NCBI GenBank assembly: GCA_964397365.1
Contig: CAYNIU010000055.1
Coordinates: 1 to 14,291 of the forward strand
Direction: 5' to 3'
DNA length: 14,291 nucleotides
From: Methylomarinum sp964397365
Lineage (GTDB): Bacteria > Pseudomonadota > Gammaproteobacteria > Methylococcales > Methylomonadaceae
Shown: piece after piece, positions 1 to 7,370 of the stretch
Numbering within the stretch: position 1 is the stretch's first letter
Layout: every line of letters starts with the position of its first letter
The notes under the pieces: model-generated
Seen by the model: the letters and a program-made list of their open reading frames with translations, nothing else
Databases searched by the model: none
Told to the model about the DNA's origin: nothing
Position numbers and translations under genes: made by a program

Positions 1-880
1 CCGGATGATTAGCGCCATGATGGCCAAATTTCATTTTTTCGGTTTTGGCTCCACTGGCCAGCGCCAATAATTGATGTCCTAAACAAATCCCAAAAACCGG
101 AATTTTCTGTTGCAAAATCTTTTCAATCGCCGTTATTGCATAAGTGCAAGGCTCCGGGTCGCCGGGTCCATTTGATAAAAACACACCATCAGGGTTCATG
201 GCCAGGACCTCCTCAGCCGGTGTTGTTGCCGGAACCACTGTCACCCTACACCCACGATTTGCCAATAGCCTGAGAATATTCCGCTTAACGCCAAAATCAT
301 AGGCAACCACATGTTTACTGAGATTTTCTGCCTCAGTAAACCCTTTTGCCAAATCCCAGATATTTTCGTTCCATTCATAACAATCCGAAGTCGTGACCTC
401 TTTAGCCAAATCCATGCCCTTTAAACCGGGAAAACCGTCAATCATTTTCACTGCCACACCCACATCAAGCGAATCACCCGTCATCACACACCCACGCTGA
501 GCGCCTTTATCACGTAAAATACGGGTCAGTTTACGGGTATCAATATCAGCAATCGCCACAACATTATTGTCTTGCAAATATTCACCCAGAGTTTTTTCCG
601 CACGCCAGTTACTGACCAACAAGGGTAAATCGCGGATGACCAAGCCACTGGCATAGACAGCAGTTGATTCGTTATCTTCACTGGTCGTTCCTACATTACC
701 AATGTGTGAATAAGTGAGCGTTACAATTTGACGGGCATAAGACGGGTCGCTGAGGATCTCCTGATACCCGGTAAGTGAAGTATTAAATACCACTTCTCCC
801 ACAGAACAGCCGTCTGCCCCTATCGCCACTCCCTTAAATACTGTCCCATCTTCCAAGACCAGCAATGCAGGTTTGTTCAA
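1..880 (-). CDS. carA: Carbamoyl-phosphate synthase small (glutaminase) subunit, 3' end cut by window
   Basis: CarA hydrolyses glutamine and passes ammonia to CarB, which makes carbamoyl phosphate for arginine and pyrimidine synthesis in the cytoplasm. The reverse-strand translation starts with N-K-P-A-L-L-V-L-E-D-G-T and has the CarA N-terminal motif SLTGYQEIL, then DIDTRKLTRILR. The class I glutamine amidotransferase part has FLSNGPGDP and the nucleophile elbow FGICLGHQ. Its cysteine is codon 266 (bases 83-85) and corresponds to Cys269 of E. coli. About 293 codons are present; family members have roughly 375-385, so the His-Glu half of the catalytic triad lies beyond base 1. I chose the TTG start at 878-880 because AAGGTGG (887-893) sits six bases upstream and homology begins there. 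carB probably follows outside the window. Confidence 0.95.
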   Translation of the reverse strand, partial: MNKPALLVLEDGTVFKGVAIGADGCSVGEVVFNTSLTGYQEILSDPSYARQIVTLTYSHIGNVGTTSEDNESTAVYASGLVIRDLPLLVSNWRAEKTLGEYLQDNNVVAIADIDTRKLTRILRDKGAQRGCVMTGDSLDVGVAVKMIDGFPGLKGMDLAKEVTTSDCYEWNENIWDLAKGFTEAENLSKHVVAYDFGVKRNILRLLANRGCRVTVVPATTPAEEVLAMNPDGVFLSNGPGDPEPCTYAITAIEKILQQKIPVFGICLGHQLLALASGAKTEKMKFGHHGANHP

Positions 881-1265
881 AATTAACCACCTTAATAATG
901 TGCAAAACGGGATTAGCCTGCCAGACTGACCCCGTTGTTTATTAAACAAAAAAGATAATTCTACGAAATTATGAAGATAAATTCATTAACAATTTAGCAC
1001 ACCGTCGTAAATACTCGGCATGGTAACTTCATTATCCACACTGGAAAATAGGCAACTGTTCAGTGTATATACCTATTTAATATCAGTCACTTACTACAGA
1101 AAACACTGTGAACATCTCCATATAGGCTTGAAGTGGCGCCCAAGCCACAGACACTTCTTACACAAGCAACTGATTTAAAGACTTACTGTTCATTTAAAAA
1201 CGCTGAGCGGTTACGGAAATTGTATATTTTCTTGGTGTTGGTAAATTGTCAGTGAGCATTGAATA
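881..1265. other. dapB-carA intergenic region / carA leader, no gene seen
   Basis: This 385-base gap contains no convincing coding frame. It is AT-rich and holds a candidate ArgR site at 970-987 (separate entry). Two mutually exclusive short hairpins occur at 1125-1148: GGCTTG/CAAGCC and GTGGC/GCCAC. A 6-bp stem, AACGGG/CCCGTT, lies at 906-911 and 931-936, between the ArgR candidate and the carA ribosome site. I found no clear terminator with a U-run after dapB and no promoter with both boxes near consensus, so whether carA is transcribed from its own promoter or by read-through from dapB is not settled by eye. Confidence 0.6.
970..987 (-). promoter_or_regulatory. Candidate ArgR (ARG box) operator upstream of carA
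   Basis: Read on the minus strand, the 18 bases are AATGAATTTATCTTCATA. The E. coli ARG box consensus is wNTGAATwwwwATTCANw, so only one defined position differs (C for A at the start of the right half-site). It lies 90-107 bases upstream of the carA start, a sensible place for arginine repression of carAB, which is established in enterobacteria. Only one good box is visible; a second 3-base-spaced partner is weak. AT-rich sequence makes chance matches easier, so this remains a candidate. Confidence 0.4.
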
Positions 1266-2072
1266 TTATGATTTTAGACCCAACACATCCTGCATATCAT
1301 ATAAACCATTCTCTCTGGTTGACAACCAGACTACCGCTCTCACAGCACCATTGGCAAATGTCATCCTGCTAGTGGCTTTATGGGTTATTTCCAGTCGCTC
1401 TCCAATATCAGCAAACATAACAGTATGCTCTCCTACAATATCTCCAGCGCGAATCGTCGAAAAACCAATCGTTTTACGATTTCGTTCGCCCATATCGCCT
1501 TCACGACCATAAATGGCACAATCTTTCAAATCACGCCCCAAGGCATCCGCAACCACTTCCCCCATTCTCAAGGCGGTACCGGAAGGCGCATCAACTTTAT
1601 GTCGATGATGGGCTTCAATGATCTCAATATCGCTAGTGTCTCCCATAACCTGGGCAGTCATTTCCAGCAATTTCAATGACAAATTAACACCTACACTCAT
1701 ATTTGGGGCTAATACAACGGCAATATCCTCAGTCGCCTGAGTAATTGTCGTTTTCTGTTGCTCTGAAAAACCTGTTGTGCCGATAACTATTTTTTTTCCC
1801 GCCTGCCGACACACTTCGAGATACTCCATTGAAGCATCAGGCCGGGTAAAGTCAATCAACACATCGAACTGATCCACAACAGACGCCAAGCCCTCGACAA
1901 CCTTGACACCAACAGGAGAAATACCGGCCAATTCACCGGCATCTTTGGCAATGGCCACACTTTCCGGCCGTGAAACGGCAACCCCCAACTCGGTATCTGC
2001 TGACAAATCAACAGCCCTGATCAAACAAAGTCCCATCCTGCCGGAAGCACCGACAACAGCCACTCGAATCAT
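1266..2072 (-). CDS. dapB: 4-hydroxy-tetrahydrodipicolinate reductase
   Basis: DapB reduces the DapA product with NAD(P)H to tetrahydrodipicolinate in the diaminopimelate/lysine pathway. The protein is 268 residues, the usual family length. The dinucleotide-binding loop GASGRMG is at residues 8-14, GTTG at 98-101 and APNMS at 122-126. The catalytic/substrate signature EAHHRHKVDAPSGTA spans 153-167; its second histidine block and Lys159 correspond to the E. coli active-site His159/His160 and Lys163. The ATG start is three bases after the dnaJ stop, with a GGGG purine run inside the dnaJ end as a weak ribosome site, so it is almost certainly co-transcribed with dnaJ and perhaps translationally coupled to it. 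Nothing in the sequence looks damaged. Confidence 0.97.
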   Translation of the reverse strand: MIRVAVVGASGRMGLCLIRAVDLSADTELGVAVSRPESVAIAKDAGELAGISPVGVKVVEGLASVVDQFDVLIDFTRPDASMEYLEVCRQAGKKIVIGTTGFSEQQKTTITQATEDIAVVLAPNMSVGVNLSLKLLEMTAQVMGDTSDIEIIEAHHRHKVDAPSGTALRMGEVVADALGRDLKDCAIYGREGDMGERNRKTIGFSTIRAGDIVGEHTVMFADIGERLEITHKATSRMTFANGAVRAVVWLSTRENGLYDMQDVLGLKS

Positions 2073-2075
2073 GAC

Positions 2076-3212
2076 TTACCCCGTTAGCTTATCAAAAAAA
2101 CTTTTAACCCCATCCATCCATGAATGCTCCTGTGGGCTGTGCTTTTTACCGCCTCCAGAGAGTAAATCTCCCAGTTTTTCTATTATCTCTCGCTGTTCTT
2201 TGGTCAACCGTACCGGTGTTTCAATTTGCACACGACACAACAAGTCGCCAACAGCACCGCCACGCACCGGCTTAACGCCTTTACCACGGAGTCTGAATAA
2301 TTTACCGGTTTGTGTTTCAGCAGGTATTTTCAGCTTAACCTTGCCATTTAGAGTAGGAACTTCCAGTTCCCCACCCAGACAAGCAGTCGGGAAATTAATT
2401 GGTACTTCACAATATAAGTTGGAACCGTCACGAGTAAAAATAGCGTGTTCTTTTACTTGGATTTGAACATACAAATCACCGGATGGTCCACCATTGACTC
2501 CCGCTTCACCTTCACCGGCCAGACGGATGCGATCTCCCGTGTCTACACCGGCAGGCACCTTGACTGACAAAGTTTTGCTTTCCTGAACCCGACCCTGTCC
2601 ATGACATTTCCGGCATGGGTCTTTAATCTGTTTGCCTGAACCATGACATGTCGGACAAGTTTGTTGTACAGAAAAAAAACCCTGCTGCATTCTGACCTGC
2701 CCCTGGCCACGACAGGTTGAACAGGTTACAGGGCTGGAGCCTTTTCTGGCCCCACTACCGTTACATTCACTACAACTGACCAGCACAGGTACTTTAACGG
2801 TGGCTTCTGTTCCGCCAACGGCTTCTTCCAGAGTCAATTCCAGGTTGTAGCGCAAATCAGCGCCGCGCTGTACACTGCTGCGCTGCTGCCGACCACCGCC
2901 AAAAATATCACCAAATACATCGCCAAATATATCACTGAAATTTTCAGCGCCGCCAAAACCACCTGATCCGCCACCCATAGATTGATCAACACCGGCATGT
3001 CCAAACTGATCGTAGGCTGATCGTTTTTTCGGATCAGATAACACTTCATAGGCTTCCTTAACAGCTTTGAATTTTATTTCAGCCTGTTCGGGATTATCCT
3101 TGTTTCTGTCTGGGTGGAATTTCATTGCCATACGCCGATAACTTTTTTTAATTTCGACCTCACTGGCGTTTTTGTTAACACCCAACAGCTTGTAATAATC
3201 TTCTTTTGCCAT
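2076..3212 (-). CDS. dnaJ: Chaperone protein DnaJ (Hsp40)
   Basis: DnaJ delivers unfolded clients to DnaK and stimulates its ATPase. The 378-residue protein is a full type I Hsp40: a J-domain over about residues 1-70 with HPD at 33-35, then a Gly/Phe-rich linker (about 75-108). The zinc region has four CxxCxGxG repeats starting at Cys147, Cys164, Cys186 and Cys200, and a C-terminal client-binding and dimerisation region follows. The frame stays open upstream to a TTG at 3236, but I chose the ATG at 3212 because family homology begins at MAKEDYYKLLGV and the TTG lacks a Shine-Dalgarno sequence. A GGGGAG run is about 16 bases upstream of the ATG, farther than ideal. The gene follows dnaK by 162 bases with a terminator between them, and dapB follows directly. 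Confidence 0.97.
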   Translation of the reverse strand: MAKEDYYKLLGVNKNASEVEIKKSYRRMAMKFHPDRNKDNPEQAEIKFKAVKEAYEVLSDPKKRSAYDQFGHAGVDQSMGGGSGGFGGAENFSDIFGDVFGDIFGGGRQQRSSVQRGADLRYNLELTLEEAVGGTEATVKVPVLVSCSECNGSGARKGSSPVTCSTCRGQGQVRMQQGFFSVQQTCPTCHGSGKQIKDPCRKCHGQGRVQESKTLSVKVPAGVDTGDRIRLAGEGEAGVNGGPSGDLYVQIQVKEHAIFTRDGSNLYCEVPINFPTACLGGELEVPTLNGKVKLKIPAETQTGKLFRLRGKGVKPVRGGAVGDLLCRVQIETPVRLTKEQREIIEKLGDLLSGGGKKHSPQEHSWMDGVKSFFDKLTG

Positions 3213-3263
3213 GTTTCGTTTCAATCCACTCCCCAAATTGATTCAGGAGATGCTCATTACTAC

Positions 3264-3269
3264 ATTATA
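3264..3269 (-). promoter_or_regulatory. Possible -10 box of a separate dnaJ-dapB promoter
   Basis: On the minus strand a perfect TATAAT lies between the dnaK terminator and the dnaJ start, and would place a transcript start near 3257. No convincing -35 hexamer is present 16-18 bases upstream (ATATTA at 17 bases), so it would need an activator or be a weak promoter. It is reported because the strong terminator just upstream implies that dnaJ needs either read-through or its own promoter. Confidence 0.3.
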
Positions 3270-3315
3270 ATCAACAAGCCTAGCGTTAATATTCCAATAG
3301 ACTTGGCTCAAACAA

Positions 3316-3350
3316 AAAGAACCGCACCGATCAAATCGGCGCAGTTCTTT
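3316..3350 (-). terminator. Intrinsic terminator after dnaK
   Basis: A long hairpin has arms 3316-3331 and 3335-3350 with a three-base CAA loop. Seven base pairs (AAAGAAC with GTTCTTT) form the base of the stem, followed by a GC step and a five-pair CCGAT/ATCGG top; only two internal mismatches occur. Read leftward, the stem ends in TTCTTTTTG, giving a U-run for termination of the dnaK transcript 25 bases after its stop. The plus-strand side also ends in TTCTTTT, so it could work in both directions. Confidence 0.85.
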
Positions 3351-3374
3351 TATATAACACCCTAATATTAAAGG

Positions 3375-5315
3375 TTATTTTTTATCATCATCTTTAACTT
3401 CTTCAAACTCAGCATCAACAACGCCATCATCGGCAGCCGAGTCGCCTGAAGCTGTATCAGTTCCAGTCGCTTCAGATGTTGCACCTTCTGCCGCTCCTTT
3501 CTGTGCATACACTCGCTCAGCCAACTTACCTGACAACTCAGTCAATGCAGTGGTTTTAGCTTCAATGACGGCTTTATCATCACCTTTAATGGCTTCTTTC
3601 AAATCATTAACCGCAGTTTCAATCGCTGATTTTTCATCACTAGAAACCTGTTCGCCCAGTTCTTCCAGAGATTTCTCAGTCGCATGAATCATGCCTTCAG
3701 CCGCATTACGAGCCGACACAAGCTCTGTCACTTTTTTATCTTCTTCCGCATGGGCTTCAGCATCCTTGACCATACGTTCAACTTCATCATCTGACAAACC
3801 GCTGGACGCTTTAATGATGATAGACTGCTCTTTACCCGTTGCCTTATCTTTAGCCGACACATTCAAAATACCATTGGCATCAATATCAAACGATACTTCG
3901 ATTTGAGGGATGCCCCGTGGCGCCGGAGGAATATCTGCCAAATCAAAACGACCCAATGACTTGTTACCGGCCGCCACTTCACGCTCACCTTGCAACACAT
4001 GTACTGTCACAGCGGTCTGATTATCCTCGGCAGTCGAAAATACCTGTGATGCATTGGTCGGGATAGTGGTGTTTTTCTCGATCAATTTAGTCATCACCCC
4101 CCCCATTGTTTCAATACCCAGAGACAATGGAGTAACATCCAGCAACAATACATCCTTGACATCACCACCCAAAACACCGGCCTGAATTGCCGCACCCAAG
4201 GCTACCGCCTCGTCTGGATTGACATCTTTACGCGGTTCCTGACCAAAAAATCCTTTAACCTCCTGTTGAACCTTAGGCATACGCGTCTGACCGCCCACCA
4301 GAATCACATCATCTATTTCCGATGCTGACAGCCCGGCATCTTTCAAAGCCTGTTTGCACGGCCCTTTGGTTCTTTCAATCAGATCCTCAACCAATGCTTC
4401 CAGTTTTGCCCGGGTCAATTTGACATTCAAATGTTTTGGCCCGGTGGCGTCGGCAGTCACATAGGGAAGGTTAACATCAGTCTGTTCAGCAGATGATAAT
4501 TCAATTTTAGCCTTCTCAGCCGCTTCTTTCAGACGTTGCAAAGCTAATGGATCGGTATGTAAATCAATACCATTTTCTTTTTTGAACTCATCCGCCAGAT
4601 AATCAATAATTCTTAAGTCGAAGTCTTCACCGCCCAGAAAGGTATCCCCATTCGTCGCCAATACTTCAAATTGATGCTCTCCTTCAATTTCTGCAATTTC
4701 GATAATAGAAATATCAAAAGTACCTCCACCCAGATCATAAACTGCAATGGTTGAGTCGCCTTTTGGCTTATCCATACCGAACGCTAATGCCGCCGCCGTT
4801 GGTTCGTTGATAATCCGTTTCACATCCAGACCGGCGATACGTCCGGCATCTTTAGTTGCCTGACGCTGGGAATCGTTAAAGTAAGCCGGTACGGTAATAA
4901 CCGCTTCTTTGACTTCTTCACCCAAAAAAGCTTCTGCATCTTTTTTCAGCTTCATCAACACACGAGATGAAACTTCCGGGGCCGCCATTTTCTTACCATG
5001 ACATTCCACCCAGGCATCGCCATTTTCAGCTTCAACGATTTTATATGGCACCATTTCGATGTCTTTTTGCACTGTATCATCTTTAAAACGACGACCGATC
5101 AAACGCTTAATTGCAAATAAAGTATTTTCTGGGTTAGTCACTGCTTGACGTTTCGCCGCCTGCCCTACCAATACCTCATTATCATTTGAAAAAGCAATAA
5201 TGGAAGGCGTCGTACGCGCGCCTTCGCTGTTTTCTATGACTCTAGCCGTTCCATTTTCCAATACTGCGACACAAGAATTGGTTGTGCCCAAATCGATTCC
5301 AATTATTTTTGCCAT
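3375..5315 (-). CDS. dnaK: Chaperone protein DnaK (Hsp70)
   Basis: DnaK is the cytoplasmic ATP-driven Hsp70 that binds exposed hydrophobic peptides, with DnaJ and GrpE as cochaperones. It is 646 residues, close to the 638 of E. coli. The nucleotide-binding domain starts with GIDLGTTNSCVAV (6-18). Lys70 and Glu171 (NEPTAA) are at the expected catalytic positions, and DLGGGTF at 194-200 includes Thr199, equivalent to the E. coli autophosphorylation site. The interdomain linker region has DVLLLDVTPLSLGIET, followed by the peptide-binding domain and helical lid. The acidic tail contains DAEFEEVKDDDKK, the conserved bacterial C terminus. The ATG has GGAG five bases upstream. grpE precedes it by 70 bases with no terminator seen between them. 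Confidence 0.98.
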   Translation of the reverse strand: MAKIIGIDLGTTNSCVAVLENGTARVIENSEGARTTPSIIAFSNDNEVLVGQAAKRQAVTNPENTLFAIKRLIGRRFKDDTVQKDIEMVPYKIVEAENGDAWVECHGKKMAAPEVSSRVLMKLKKDAEAFLGEEVKEAVITVPAYFNDSQRQATKDAGRIAGLDVKRIINEPTAAALAFGMDKPKGDSTIAVYDLGGGTFDISIIEIAEIEGEHQFEVLATNGDTFLGGEDFDLRIIDYLADEFKKENGIDLHTDPLALQRLKEAAEKAKIELSSAEQTDVNLPYVTADATGPKHLNVKLTRAKLEALVEDLIERTKGPCKQALKDAGLSASEIDDVILVGGQTRMPKVQQEVKGFFGQEPRKDVNPDEAVALGAAIQAGVLGGDVKDVLLLDVTPLSLGIETMGGVMTKLIEKNTTIPTNASQVFSTAEDNQTAVTVHVLQGEREVAAGNKSLGRFDLADIPPAPRGIPQIEVSFDIDANGILNVSAKDKATGKEQSIIIKASSGLSDDEVERMVKDAEAHAEEDKKVTELVSARNAAEGMIHATEKSLEELGEQVSSDEKSAIETAVNDLKEAIKGDDKAVIEAKTTALTELSGKLAERVYAQKGAAEGATSEATGTDTASGDSAADDGVVDAEFEEVKDDDKK

Positions 5316-5385
5316 TGAATTCTCCAGACCTGATTGTTTAAATTATTAAAAAGTTAATATTGATATGCGGTTAGTTACTGTAATT

Positions 5386-6036
5386 TCAAGCCTGCTCATC
5401 AACTTTTACTGCATCATCTGCAGGTTTATCTTCCGCCTTGGCCACCACCACCATGGCAGGACGAAGCAATCGTCCATTCAACATGTAGCCTTTCTGAAAT
5501 ACATTCAATACGGTGTTGGGGGCAACATCAGAACTGGGCTGCATGGTCATGGCCTGATGCACTTCAGGATTGAATGGCTGTCCCAACGGGTTTATCGCCT
5601 CGATATTGAATTTCGCAAAAACCGCTTCAAATTGCTTGATCGTCAATTCACTGCCTTCCCTGAATTTAATCACTTCGGGACTATCTCCAGTCGCCGCTTG
5701 CAGTCCCAACTCCAGACTATCAATAACACTCAGCAATTCTTTGGCAAATTTTTCCAAGGCATATTTATGGGCATTTTCCAAATCTTTCTGCATTCTTTTT
5801 TTCAGATTTTCCATTTCTGCTTGAGTCCGTACCGCTTTATCCCAGTTTTCTTCAACTTTCTTTTCGGCTGCCGTTAACTGTTTCTGTAATTCCTCAATAC
5901 TGATTCCAGGATCCGCCGGTTGTTCGTCAATTTCACTAACAACGTCTTCCTCGACATGTTCACTGCCTGCTTCCAGAATTTCTCCATTCAACTCGCTATC
6001 CGTTTGGCTATCAGTCGCCCCCTGCTTATTACTCAT
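5386..6036 (-). CDS. grpE: Nucleotide exchange factor GrpE
   Basis: GrpE releases ADP from DnaK and acts as a thermosensor of the chaperone cycle. The protein is 216 residues: an acidic disordered N terminus (about 1-45), a long helix likely to form the dimeric coiled coil (about 46-110), and the beta-domain that inserts into the DnaK cleft. Family signatures are PFNPEVHQAM at 154-163 and the block from GYMLNGRLLRPAMVVV at 183-198. The ATG at 6036 has GGAG six bases upstream. hrcA ends 55 bases upstream, and a sigma-32-type promoter lies across that junction, so grpE is probably the first gene of a heat-shock transcript through dnaK. Confidence 0.97.
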   Translation of the reverse strand: MSNKQGATDSQTDSELNGEILEAGSEHVEEDVVSEIDEQPADPGISIEELQKQLTAAEKKVEENWDKAVRTQAEMENLKKRMQKDLENAHKYALEKFAKELLSVIDSLELGLQAATGDSPEVIKFREGSELTIKQFEAVFAKFNIEAINPLGQPFNPEVHQAMTMQPSSDVAPNTVLNVFQKGYMLNGRLLRPAMVVVAKAEDKPADDAVKVDEQA

Positions 6037-6079
6037 TCGCTACTCCAAAAAATAATGTTTTTTACTCAAGATGACCTTA

Positions 6080-6107
6080 AAATGGGGATATTCATTTAGG
6101 ATTCAAG
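6080..6107 (-). promoter_or_regulatory. Sigma-32 (RpoH) promoter for grpE-dnaK inside the hrcA 3' end
   Basis: Minus strand: the -35 element CTTGAAT (6101-6107, preceded by CGC) and the -10 element CCCCATTT (6080-6087) are separated by 13 bases. The RpoH consensus is CTTGAAA, 13-14 bases, CCCCATnT, so only the last base of the -35 differs. The -35 overlaps the last sense codons of hrcA and the hrcA stop lies in the spacer. A start around 6073 would leave a leader of about 36 bases before grpE. The match is direct; use in vivo is inferred. Confidence 0.75.
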
Positions 6108-7138
6108 GCGGCTCCCAATAATTTTGCCGTCACATCAACGAATGGAATCACTTTTTCATATGCCATTCGAGTAGGGCCAATCACCCCTAACACCCCAACA
6201 ACCTCATCATTTACTGAATAAGAGGAGGTTACCAAGCTACATTGTTCAAACGCCTCATAGCCCGATTCTTCACCAATAAAAATCTGTACACCCTCGGCAG
6301 CCTGGCATTTATCCAGTAAATGAATCACCCCACGCTTTTGATTAAAGGCGTCAAACAACTGTTTCAGGCGATCCATACTGGATAGCTCGGAAAACCCCAT
6401 TAAATTAGTCTGTCCACTTAAAACATAATCCTCTTCCGGTTCCGGCTGTTGTTCAAAAGCTTGTTGTGCCATATTAACAGCATCAATCATGCCTTGATTA
6501 ACCTGTTGCTGCTGGATTTCAAGCTCTTCTAAAACCAATTTTCGCACAGCCGAAATACTCTTCCCCGAATAAACCGAATTAAGATAATTTGCAGCCTGTT
6601 GTAACTCAGATGAACTAAAAGCTTTGTCAGTATGAATAATCTTATTATGTACTTCCTGTTCATCGGTAACAAAAATAACCAAAACCCGACTGTTTGATAA
6701 AGGCAAAAATTCAATATGCCGAAAACATACAATTTCCCGTCTAGGCAAGGTCACAACACCGGCCATATGAGTGACTTCAGACAATATTCTTGATGCGTTT
6801 TCCACAATATCGGGAGCATCTTCATTATCGGCTTCCAGGCCTTCAGACAATTGTTCCAACAACTGTGACTCCAGCGGCTTAACCGTTAAAAGCGAATCGA
6901 CAAACAACCGGTAACCATTCACTGTAGGAACGCGTCCTGCCGATATATGCGGTGAATGAACCAGCCCCAGTTCTTCAAGATCAGCCATAACATTACGAAT
7001 GGTGGCAGGACTGAGACTTAACTCTGAATCTTTAGATAGAATACGCGAACCGACAGGCTGACCATCCTGTATATAACGTTCGACCAATGTTTTTAATAAA
7101 TGAAGCGATCTTTCATTTAAACCCGGGTTATTGTTCAC
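6092..7138 (-). CDS. hrcA: Heat-inducible transcription repressor HrcA
   Basis: HrcA is the repressor that binds CIRCE operators and is released on heat shock when GroEL can no longer fold it. The protein is 348 residues, typical of the family. The N-terminal winged-helix part (about 1-80) carries the signature SPATIRNVMADLEELG followed by SPHISAGRVPTVNGYRLFVD. The C-terminal GAF-like/dimerisation part ends with GVIGPTRMAYEKVIPFVD. The start is GTG at 7136-7138 with AGG six bases upstream; an ATG overlapping it by one base is out of frame and followed at once by TGA. It is first in the chaperone cluster and has a CIRCE element directly upstream, which implies autorepression. Confidence 0.97.
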   Translation of the reverse strand: MNNNPGLNERSLHLLKTLVERYIQDGQPVGSRILSKDSELSLSPATIRNVMADLEELGLVHSPHISAGRVPTVNGYRLFVDSLLTVKPLESQLLEQLSEGLEADNEDAPDIVENASRILSEVTHMAGVVTLPRREIVCFRHIEFLPLSNSRVLVIFVTDEQEVHNKIIHTDKAFSSSELQQAANYLNSVYSGKSISAVRKLVLEELEIQQQQVNQGMIDAVNMAQQAFEQQPEPEEDYVLSGQTNLMGFSELSSMDRLKQLFDAFNQKRGVIHLLDKCQAAEGVQIFIGEESGYEAFEQCSLVTSSYSVNDEVVGVLGVIGPTRMAYEKVIPFVDVTAKLLGAALNPK

Positions 7139-7162
7139 ATGACACCTGAATATTATTCATCA

Positions 7163-7189
7163 TCAGCACTCTGAAGCTGCGAGTGCCAA
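7163..7189 (-). promoter_or_regulatory. CIRCE operator (HrcA binding site)
   Basis: The half-sites are TCAGCACTC (7163-7171) and GAGTGCCAA (7181-7189), with exactly nine bases between them. The consensus is TTAGCACTC-N9-GAGTGCTAA, so the cores GCACTC/GAGTGC are perfect and only one outer base in each arm differs. It begins at the predicted transcription start of hrcA and lies 25 bases upstream of its start codon, where bound HrcA would block initiation. Spacing and symmetry make chance very unlikely. Confidence 0.93.
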
Positions 7190-7195
7190 CAGGAA

Positions 7196-7224
7196 AAGCT
7201 ACCAGTATCTTATATCCTTGTCAA
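7196..7224 (-). promoter_or_regulatory. Likely sigma-70 promoter of hrcA
   Basis: On the minus strand a perfect -35 TTGACA (7219-7224) is followed after 17 bases by TAGCTT (7196-7201), a poor -10 that is helped by an upstream TGG (extended -10). The expected start, near 7189, falls on the first base of the CIRCE element, which supports this assignment. No RpoH-type boxes were seen here, in contrast to the promoter in front of grpE. Confidence 0.55.
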
Positions 7225-7326
7225 CAACATGAAAATCCACTTTTTCAATGTATACGCTGCAATACTGCCGTTAAATTAAGAATATGCGGACTCCGCGCTT
7301 ACAGCCAGCATTAAATTTAACAAAAA

Positions 7327-7363
7327 GACTCAACTTATATGGTGGCGATCCGCTGCAAGAGTC
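7327..7363 (-). terminator. Weak candidate terminator after the DUF3047 gene
   Basis: Read leftward, GACTC (7359-7363) can pair with GAGTC (7327-7331), which is followed directly by TTTTTG. The stem has only five pairs and a long loop that can hold a small inner GCG/CGC stem. It lies just after the DUF3047 stop and before the hrcA promoter, the right place to insulate hrcA, but the structure is marginal. Confidence 0.3.
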
Positions 7364-7370
7364 CAGGCAC

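Noticed and set aside
906..936. AACGGG/CCCGTT hairpin as a terminator before carA
   Set aside because: Only six pairs with a 19-base loop and no useful U-run in the carA direction; it would also block carA if strong.
1903..2466. 187-residue plus-strand open frame across dapB and dnaJ
   Set aside because: It is antisense to two certain genes, shows no recognisable domain, and is rich in Ser/Pro/Thr as expected for a shadow frame.
3213..3236. Eight-residue N-terminal extension of DnaJ from a TTG at 3236
   Set aside because: No Shine-Dalgarno sequence for the TTG, and DnaJ homology begins exactly at the ATG at 3212.
5365..5877. 170-residue plus-strand open frame opposite grpE
   Set aside because: Antisense to an intact grpE; composition (Phe/His/Ile-rich) reflects the complement of Lys/Glu-rich codons.
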